From Cesiribacteraceae bacterium YIM B00369 (GTDB lineage: Bacteria > Bacteroidota > Bacteroidia > Cytophagales > Cyclobacteriaceae), in contig JAFMYY010000009.1 in NCBI GenBank assembly GCA_017948555.1, forward strand, positions 1 to 48,465: a DNA stretch of 48,465 bases. Reading direction: 5' to 3'. Of the stretch, positions 43,665-48,465 are shown piece by piece. The notes under the pieces are model-generated. The model searched no databases, was not told the origin of the DNA, and saw only the letters and a program-made list of their open reading frames with translations. A program made the translations under genes and the position numbers. Position 1 is the first letter of the stretch, and every line of letters starts with the position of its first letter.

Positions 43665-44498
43665 TTACTGAAAGATTAAACCCTTGTCCTCAAAAATATC
43701 ATTTCCTCCGCAATTACCTGCAGCAGGAACATTAAACCTGAAACCGGCAATACTTTCCTTATAGAATCCCACTTCCATCCGGCCATCGAGAGATTCCGTA
43801 AGAGCACGGGCCACCGACAAGTGAATTCCTTCTATATCGTTATTGAACATGCAAAGCTCCTTAAAGTGGGCATGGTCAAAAAGGCTCCACTCGTCTCCCA
43901 TAATGCTGGTATTGTACATTTCGGCAAACAGGGTTTCATCCCGGGTATACACTTTTACTGAAACACCATCCCCTGGCTTACTATTCATGTAAATATGGTA
44001 AAGCACACCCAGAAAAATCATCCGGATTTTTTCAGGATCGCAGAAAACATCTTCCTCAAAGCTTTGGTAAACCACCAGCCTGAGATCTTTCTTTTGAAAA
44101 AGATGGTCCAGGGCCACCAGAGTTTCCGCTACAGCTCCTTCCGGCCGCATATAGGCCGGATCGGGATAACACTCACCCGATTCTATCTCGGCAGCAAAAA
44201 AGATGGTTTTCAGGTGGAAATCCAATGCAAATGTTTCCTGATAAATAAGCGACATAGCTTTGCAAAGCTGTTCATTACTCGCTTCTTTTCTGCCCAGGAG
44301 GTTTCCCGAAAGGCCAAGAATGGAAGAAAAAGGATTAATGATCTCATTTCTCATATTTGATAAAAATGAGCTTTTATGTTTTTCAACCTCTTTTAAACGT
44401 TCGTTCAACAGCATTACCTGTTTCCGGAGAAATGCCAGTTCAGCTGGATCAGGATTTTGCTCACCTGAAGGAATATGATAGCCGGAATTAATATACAT
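43665..44498 (-). CDS. Histidine-kinase-like protein without phosphoacceptor histidine
   Basis: 277 aa protein in the chemotaxis cluster. The start resembles the dimerisation helix of a histidine kinase after a coiled coil (LRKQVMLLNERLKEVEKHKS), but where SHE of the usual NMSHEIRTP motif is expected it reads NMRNEIINP (residues 48-56), so the phosphoacceptor position is N51. The remaining 200 residues resemble an ATPase domain but lack a clear N-box and DNGxG motif. It looks like a pseudokinase, perhaps a scaffold or phosphotransfer-inactive partner. It lies 1 base upstream of cheD on the same strand. Confidence 0.7.
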   Translation of the reverse strand: MYINSGYHIPSGEQNPDPAELAFLRKQVMLLNERLKEVEKHKSSFLSNMRNEIINPFSSILGLSGNLLGRKEASNEQLCKAMSLIYQETFALDFHLKTIFFAAEIESGECYPDPAYMRPEGAVAETLVALDHLFQKKDLRLVVYQSFEEDVFCDPEKIRMIFLGVLYHIYMNSKPGDGVSVKVYTRDETLFAEMYNTSIMGDEWSLFDHAHFKELCMFNNDIEGIHLSVARALTESLDGRMEVGFYKESIAGFRFNVPAAGNCGGNDIFEDKGLIFQ

Positions 44499-44500
44499 TT

Positions 44501-45196
44501 TTATTTTCCCTTAGATTTAGAAAGATCTGTATTGAAGAATAAAGCCAGCTGAACTCTGTTATAGTTCAGATTACCAAGCCTGTGCCTCAGGTAACCGCCT
44601 TGTACACTTAAATTATTATTGAATTTATATCCTAATGCTCCAAAAAGCCTGTTCTGATCAAAAGGGGCATCTGTTATGTTAAGAAACACTTCATCATAAA
44701 AGGACAGGAATACAGTGTTTCCGGTCATTTCAGGATTATTTAATGGGATATTAACCATTAAGCGATACCGGAGCCGGTTAAGGTATATGTCATCAGATGC
44801 GGAAAATATCCATCGCTGCTCCAACCTGTAGCGGTGCTCAAAGAACAACCTTCCGACAGCATTTGTCAGTATAAACTGCTCCCAGATCCTGTGCTCTGTT
44901 GAAGTCGATTTAAAAGCCTCTTTATCAAAGGAGGATGTGGGAATATAGCCATACCCTGCTGTTAAAACTGAATTGGACCCTATCCTCCTGTTTAAGCCTA
45001 CCCTTATTAGTAGCTGATTAACATTTCCGAAAGGCTCATACAAGCGCAACTGTGCCTCGGTATGCAAACTGTAATTCTCTGAAAGCTTATTGTTACCGAA
45101 GTACATTATCCAGTTTCCCGTCTTTTCCTCACCTGTATCCTGCCCATATACCTTAATACAGCCCAACAGCAGTACTATCAATAATAATCTCTTCAT
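44501..45196 (-). CDS. DUF2490 outer-membrane beta-barrel protein
   Basis: 231 aa exported protein: signal peptide MKRLLLIVLLLGCIKVYGQ, then NWIMYFGNNKLSENYSLHTEAQLR and alternating strands (EHRYRLEQRWIF, NNLSVQGGYLRHRL), as in DUF2490 proteins, which are predicted beta-barrels of unknown role. It ends 2 bases before the start of the histidine-kinase-like gene, so it is probably in the same transcript despite having no evident chemotaxis link. Confidence 0.85.
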   Translation of the reverse strand: MKRLLLIVLLLGCIKVYGQDTGEEKTGNWIMYFGNNKLSENYSLHTEAQLRLYEPFGNVNQLLIRVGLNRRIGSNSVLTAGYGYIPTSSFDKEAFKSTSTEHRIWEQFILTNAVGRLFFEHRYRLEQRWIFSASDDIYLNRLRYRLMVNIPLNNPEMTGNTVFLSFYDEVFLNITDAPFDQNRLFGALGYKFNNNLSVQGGYLRHRLGNLNYNRVQLALFFNTDLSKSKGK

Positions 45197-45239
45197 TTTT
45201 TCACTTTTACTGTTTTAATCTATTTCTGTTATAATAACC

Positions 45240-45307
45240 AGCCGCTAAGCTGTGGAGATGAGTTAATATTCCGGGTCAGCATTACCCGCGGGTTCTGCTC
45301 AGCGGCT
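45240..45307. other. Inverted repeat between cheR and the DUF2490 gene
   Basis: AGCCGCTAAGC pairs with GCTCAGCGGCT over 11 positions (one is a G-U or mismatch-like step depending on strand) around a long loop. It lies downstream of cheR on the minus strand with no T-run. It may be a processing or attenuation site. Confidence 0.45.
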
Positions 45308-45312
45308 TGCTT

Positions 45313-46146
45313 TTAACTCTTACGGTAAATAGTAGACTTTACCTGTACCAGAGGCAGACGAAAATCTGAAATAGACTCGGAATGGCCAATAAATAAATAC
45401 CCTCCCACTTTAAGATGAGCACAAAGTTTCCTGATTACCTTCTCCTGCGTGGGCCGGTCGAAATAGATAAGCACATTTCTGCAGAAGATCAAATCCATTT
45501 TACCGCCAGCATCAAGCTCACTATCCATCAGGTTCATTTGCCTGAAGGTAACTTTCTTCCTGATCTCAGGTCCTACCCTTAGCAAGGGTTTTTTAGGATC
45601 TTTATTCTTCAGGAAATATTTTTGCTTATAGTGCAAAGGTACCGGACGAACTCTCTCCTCTGAATATATAGCCGTAACTGCTTTTTGAAGCACCTCCTGC
45701 GAAAGATCAGTGGCCAGGATCTGGTGGTCAAATTCTCCAGTTTCCTTTAGCACCATAGACAGGGTGTAAGGTTCTTCGCCTGAAGAGCAGGCAGCGCTCC
45801 ATGCCTTCAGCATTTTTCCTTTCGCCTCACCACCAAAGTAGCTGTCCCAGTTGAGCGATTTAAGAAAATCGAAATGGGCCGATTCCCTGAAGAAATCTGT
45901 TTTGTTAGTCGTTACCACATTTGCCATAGGGAATAACTCCTGGCTCAGACCTCCACTGCTGAAAAGCAATTCAATATACTGGGCAAAGTTTTCCAGCTCC
46001 AGTGCTCTTAGCCTTTTTTGCAGCCTGCACTCCAGTAAAGTTTTTTTTGCAAGAGGCATTTTTATTCCGAATTGCTCGTATATAATCCCGCTCAAAGTAT
46101 CAAACTCCTGGTTTGTTAACCGACACAATGTATAATTCTGAACCAT
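45313..46146 (-). CDS. cheR: Chemotaxis protein methyltransferase CheR
   Basis: 277 aa SAM-dependent methyltransferase that methylates receptor glutamates. The N-terminal helical domain (about 1-85) contains YEQFGIKMPLAKKTLLECRLQKRL (split here), and NVVTTNKTDFFRESAHFDFL follows. The SAM-binding core includes AWSAACSSGEEPYTLSM, ILATDLSQEVLQKA, MDLIFCRNVLIYFD and YLFIGHSESIS. It is on the same strand as the DUF2490, kinase-like, cheD and cheB genes, with gaps of 116 bases or less, suggesting one chemotaxis unit. Confidence 0.95.
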   Translation of the reverse strand: MVQNYTLCRLTNQEFDTLSGIIYEQFGIKMPLAKKTLLECRLQKRLRALELENFAQYIELLFSSGGLSQELFPMANVVTTNKTDFFRESAHFDFLKSLNWDSYFGGEAKGKMLKAWSAACSSGEEPYTLSMVLKETGEFDHQILATDLSQEVLQKAVTAIYSEERVRPVPLHYKQKYFLKNKDPKKPLLRVGPEIRKKVTFRQMNLMDSELDAGGKMDLIFCRNVLIYFDRPTQEKVIRKLCAHLKVGGYLFIGHSESISDFRLPLVQVKSTIYRKS

Positions 46147-46248
46147 ATTCCAGTTGTTCTATTCCTGCACTTTTTTTAATTGTAACCGCAGCTTGTTTAA
46201 ATATATCTTCTCTTAAATTATTATGGAGCAGAATAAATGCCTCCTGCG

Positions 46249-47610
46249 CTAAAAGAGATATTGAAATCCTGTTCCCAGATAAGCATAGTATTTTTCAGGT
46301 GCTTTGTCTGTTCTTTCACCCCACACATAATGCATATTAAGTTTAAGATTATCTTTATTTAGTAAATAGTTCAGGCCTATTTCAAAAACCTCCTGGTCCG
46401 AAGCACCGGACATAGAATTAAAGGCAGCTACACTTCCGTAATCATCTGCCAACTGACCGGAATACATGGCTGCCGCCTGAATTATCTTTCCGTTTTTCAG
46501 GAGAAAATTGTAGGCAACTTTATAAGTAAAAATTTTATCAACAGTATTTATTTTTGTTGTTTTTTCAAGGTCGGAGTTTTCCAGTTCCAAAAGGGTTCCT
46601 CTGGACAGCCAGTCATATTCTAACATAAAATCAAACGGTCCGTAATTGGCCAGAATATCCCCCCCGTAAAAATTATTATTTTTAAAAATTTCTGTTTCCC
46701 CCTGGAGGCTGCCATTTAAAGCGAAGGTTATTCCTTTTCGCTTTCCGTAATAAGATTGTTTATAGCCAATGCCATACTTCTCCATTTCAGGGTCTCCAAG
46801 AGTAAAGGCAAGCCTGCCTGTAAACATTGGAAAGGTTTTTGAGGCTGATCCGACTAAACGTTTACTGGAAATATCGAAGCAGCCAATATTATAGTTTAAG
46901 CTCCAGCCCGGGGCTTTATATAACCCTCCAACATTCAGACCAAGCTCTCTCCCCGATATTCTGCCTACAAGATGTGCACGGGTCTGAAAGTTGGATAAAG
47001 AATATTCAAAAGAAGTTGTTTTGAAAGGTGAAGTCATTTGCTCCCTTCCCACCTGTGGCCGCAGGTATCCCGCAGCAATGTTCAGCAGCGGATTATAGCT
47101 CCAGATAGTATAAGCCTCAAAGAGAAAGAAGTCATGGTTATCATCAGGGTTAGGGAATCCTCTCCCTGCGGTTTCTTCATTCCGGCCAACTCCATCATAA
47201 GCAAAGGATATAAGAAAAGAAATATCTTCATGCAGGTATCCTTTAGCGCCAATCCGCCCACGCCTGATGTAAAGGTCATTCCGGTTTTCATAAACAGGCT
47301 TGCCTATATTTTCAAAGGTATGAACATTCCATAGCTGGAAGCTGTGGGTAAATGATATACTTCTTCCTGCTTCATTTGCTGATACCGGCTTCATTATTTT
47401 TTCCAAAACATTGGAAGAGTCGCTAGCCTCCTGCTGAGCAGAAACATTTGCAAAGGAAATAATAAAACCAAACACCAGGCCAGCAGATATTTTTACTCTT
47501 CCTGATATACCACCTGCAAAAGGAAATCCGGCACAACCACTATTCTTTTGCTTTGGACATACACCTGAAAGTATTTTTTCTTTTATATTAACTAAAAACC
47601 TTATCATCAT
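46249..47610 (-). CDS. Outer-membrane porin (phosphate-selective porin O/P-like)
   Basis: 453 aa predicted beta-barrel with an N-terminal signal (KISAGLVFGFIISFANVSAQ, about residues 39-58) behind an unusually long, cysteine-containing charged extension. The body has repeated aromatic strands (DLYIRRGRIGAKGYLHEDIS, EAYTIWSYNPLLNIAAGYL) and ends in F (GTGFQYLF), as barrel proteins do. The resemblance is to the OprO/OprP-like family, but the ion selectivity is not known. The start may be further in, as residues 1-37 do not look like a standard signal peptide. It lies between the chemoreceptor and cheR genes. Confidence 0.75.
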   Translation of the reverse strand: MMIRFLVNIKEKILSGVCPKQKNSGCAGFPFAGGISGRVKISAGLVFGFIISFANVSAQQEASDSSNVLEKIMKPVSANEAGRSISFTHSFQLWNVHTFENIGKPVYENRNDLYIRRGRIGAKGYLHEDISFLISFAYDGVGRNEETAGRGFPNPDDNHDFFLFEAYTIWSYNPLLNIAAGYLRPQVGREQMTSPFKTTSFEYSLSNFQTRAHLVGRISGRELGLNVGGLYKAPGWSLNYNIGCFDISSKRLVGSASKTFPMFTGRLAFTLGDPEMEKYGIGYKQSYYGKRKGITFALNGSLQGETEIFKNNNFYGGDILANYGPFDFMLEYDWLSRGTLLELENSDLEKTTKINTVDKIFTYKVAYNFLLKNGKIIQAAAMYSGQLADDYGSVAAFNSMSGASDQEVFEIGLNYLLNKDNLKLNMHYVWGERTDKAPEKYYAYLGTGFQYLF

Positions 47611-47622
47611 AACTATTTCAGG

Positions 47623-48465
47623 TTAATACTTTTGAAAATCCGCATCCAGGGAGTCAATAGCATTTAGCTCCGGGATTATGCCTGCCTGGCTTGCCGCTAC
47701 TTTCCTTACTTTTATATTATTTGCAGCAAAATGAGAAACAGCCACCACTTTTTGCTTCTTTATTTTGCTTTTAGAGAGGTTTTTAGATGAGTAGATATTG
47801 CCCAGGTTAAAAAAGCTAATGGTTTCTTTCAGCTGCTCTGCCTGAGATGATAGCTCTTCCGAACTGGAAGCCATTTCTTCAGCTCCTGCAGCATTCTGTT
47901 GAATAATCTGGTTAAGCTGCTGAATGGCATTATTTACCTGCTCAGCACCTGCATTCTGCTCCATACTGGCAGCACTGATCTCCTGTACCAGGCGGGAGGT
48001 TTTCTGGATAGTGGGCACAATCTGCTCCAGGAGTTTGCCTGACTGCCCGGCAATCGCCACACTGCTGCCTGACAGTTCGTTGATCTCATTTGCAGCCACC
48101 TGACTCCGCTCAGCTAGCCGGCGAACTTCCGCAGCCACTACGGCAAAGCCCTTGCCGTGCTCTCCTGCACGCGCAGCCTCAACAGCCGCATTGAGAGCCA
48201 GCAGGTTTGTCTGCCTGGCAATTTCCCCTATAATCTGAATCTTCTCAGCAATCTTCTTCATCGAATCTACTGTCAGGTTTACAGCTTTGCTGCCCTCCTG
48301 CACATCAGTTGCAGCCTGCATGGCAATCTTTTCTGTTTGTTGGGCATTATCGGTATTCTGTTGAATGTTCGCCGCCATTTGTTCCATCGAAGAAGAAACC
48401 TCTTCGGCAGAGGCAGCCTGTTCTGTGGAGCCTTCACTCATTTGTTGCGAAGAGCCGCTCATCTG
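47623..48465 (-). CDS. Methyl-accepting chemotaxis protein, C-terminal part (gene runs past the window edge)
   Basis: 280 codons of the signalling domain of a chemoreceptor; the start lies beyond 48465. The hairpin tip [37 protein letters not shown] (split here) is the conserved kinase-binding region, flanked by long coiled coils. Glutamine and glutamate pairs ([25 protein letters not shown]) are potential methylation sites for CheR and CheB. It is followed by a basic tail ([14 protein letters not shown]) and an unusual C-terminal extension. The sensory domain is not visible. Being in the same cluster as cheR, cheB and cheD, it is probably their substrate. Confidence 0.92.
   Translation of the reverse strand, partial: QMSGSSQQMSEGSTEQAASAEEVSSSMEQMAANIQQNTDNAQQTEKIAMQAATDVQEGSKAVNLTVDSMKKIAEKIQIIGEIARQTNLLALNAAVEAARAGEHGKGFAVVAAEVRRLAERSQVAANEINELSGSSVAIAGQSGKLLEQIVPTIQKTSRLVQEISAASMEQNAGAEQVNNAIQQLNQIIQQNAAGAEEMASSSEELSSQAEQLKETISFFNLGNIYSSKNLSKSKIKKQKVVAVSHFAANNIKVRKVAASQAGIIPELNAIDSLDADFQKY

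Overview
The window looks like chromosomal DNA of a Bacteroidota member, most likely of the Cytophagia group. The evidence is a short RpoD-type sigma factor (about 287 residues), promoters of the Bacteroidota type (TTG, 19-20 bases, TAnnTTTG) in front of both ordinary tRNA genes and rpsO, a gliding-motility gldC, a DUF3098 gene beside ftsX, bacillithiol genes, and the four-gene ligase-associated DNA repair set. No transposase, phage or CRISPR gene was seen, and most genes are housekeeping.

Layout. 1-8.9 kb (minus strand): bshB1, a LysM/M23 peptidase, trxB, the primary sigma factor, pnp, rpsO, an LptF/LptG-type permease and a START-like protein. 8.9-12.3 kb is gene-poor: tRNA-Met, a beta-carbonic anhydrase, a gamma-glutamylcyclotransferase-fold protein, tRNA-Tyr, and a tandem array of four tRNA-like elements on the minus strand (11434-12119). 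An Lrp/AsnC regulator is divergent from the array. 12.9-19.4 kb is a complete SUF iron-sulfur operon (sufBCDSE plus a SufT-like gene) ending with a bacilliredoxin. 19.6-20.6 kb holds overlapping queD and folE. 20.9-27.5 kb is the repair set (exonuclease, ATP-dependent ligase, Lhr-like helicase, PdeM), interrupted by one opposite-strand DUF2147 gene. 27.6-29.1 kb is an ECF sigma and probable anti-sigma pair. 29.2-34.6 kb is a tightly packed ftsX, DUF3098, uppP, truB, ribF run, followed by scoA and scoB, which are separated by a decayed open frame. 34.6-37.5 kb has two tandem M48 lipoprotein peptidases, gldC and a small ORF. 37.5-48.5 kb (minus) is signalling: two PAS histidine kinases, cheB, cheD, a histidine-kinase-like protein lacking its phosphoacceptor histidine, a DUF2490 protein, cheR, a porin and the 3' part of a chemoreceptor gene.

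How the parts fit. bshB1 (bacillithiol synthesis), the bacilliredoxin and trxB point to a bacillithiol/thioredoxin redox network, with the bacilliredoxin placed at the end of the Fe-S operon. cheR, cheB, cheD and the chemoreceptor form an adaptation module; cheA and cheW are not in the window.

The most unusual structure is the tRNA-like array. Each of the four elements folds by eye into a class II tRNA with a 7-bp acceptor stem, 3-bp D stem, 5-bp anticodon stem and consensus T arm. Each has GTC at the anticodon position and G at the discriminator. Their variable regions are 48-75 nt, far longer than the roughly 10-24 nt of ordinary class II tRNAs. The elements share one probable promoter and one strong terminator. 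No covariance or homology search could be run, so their nature and novelty are open.
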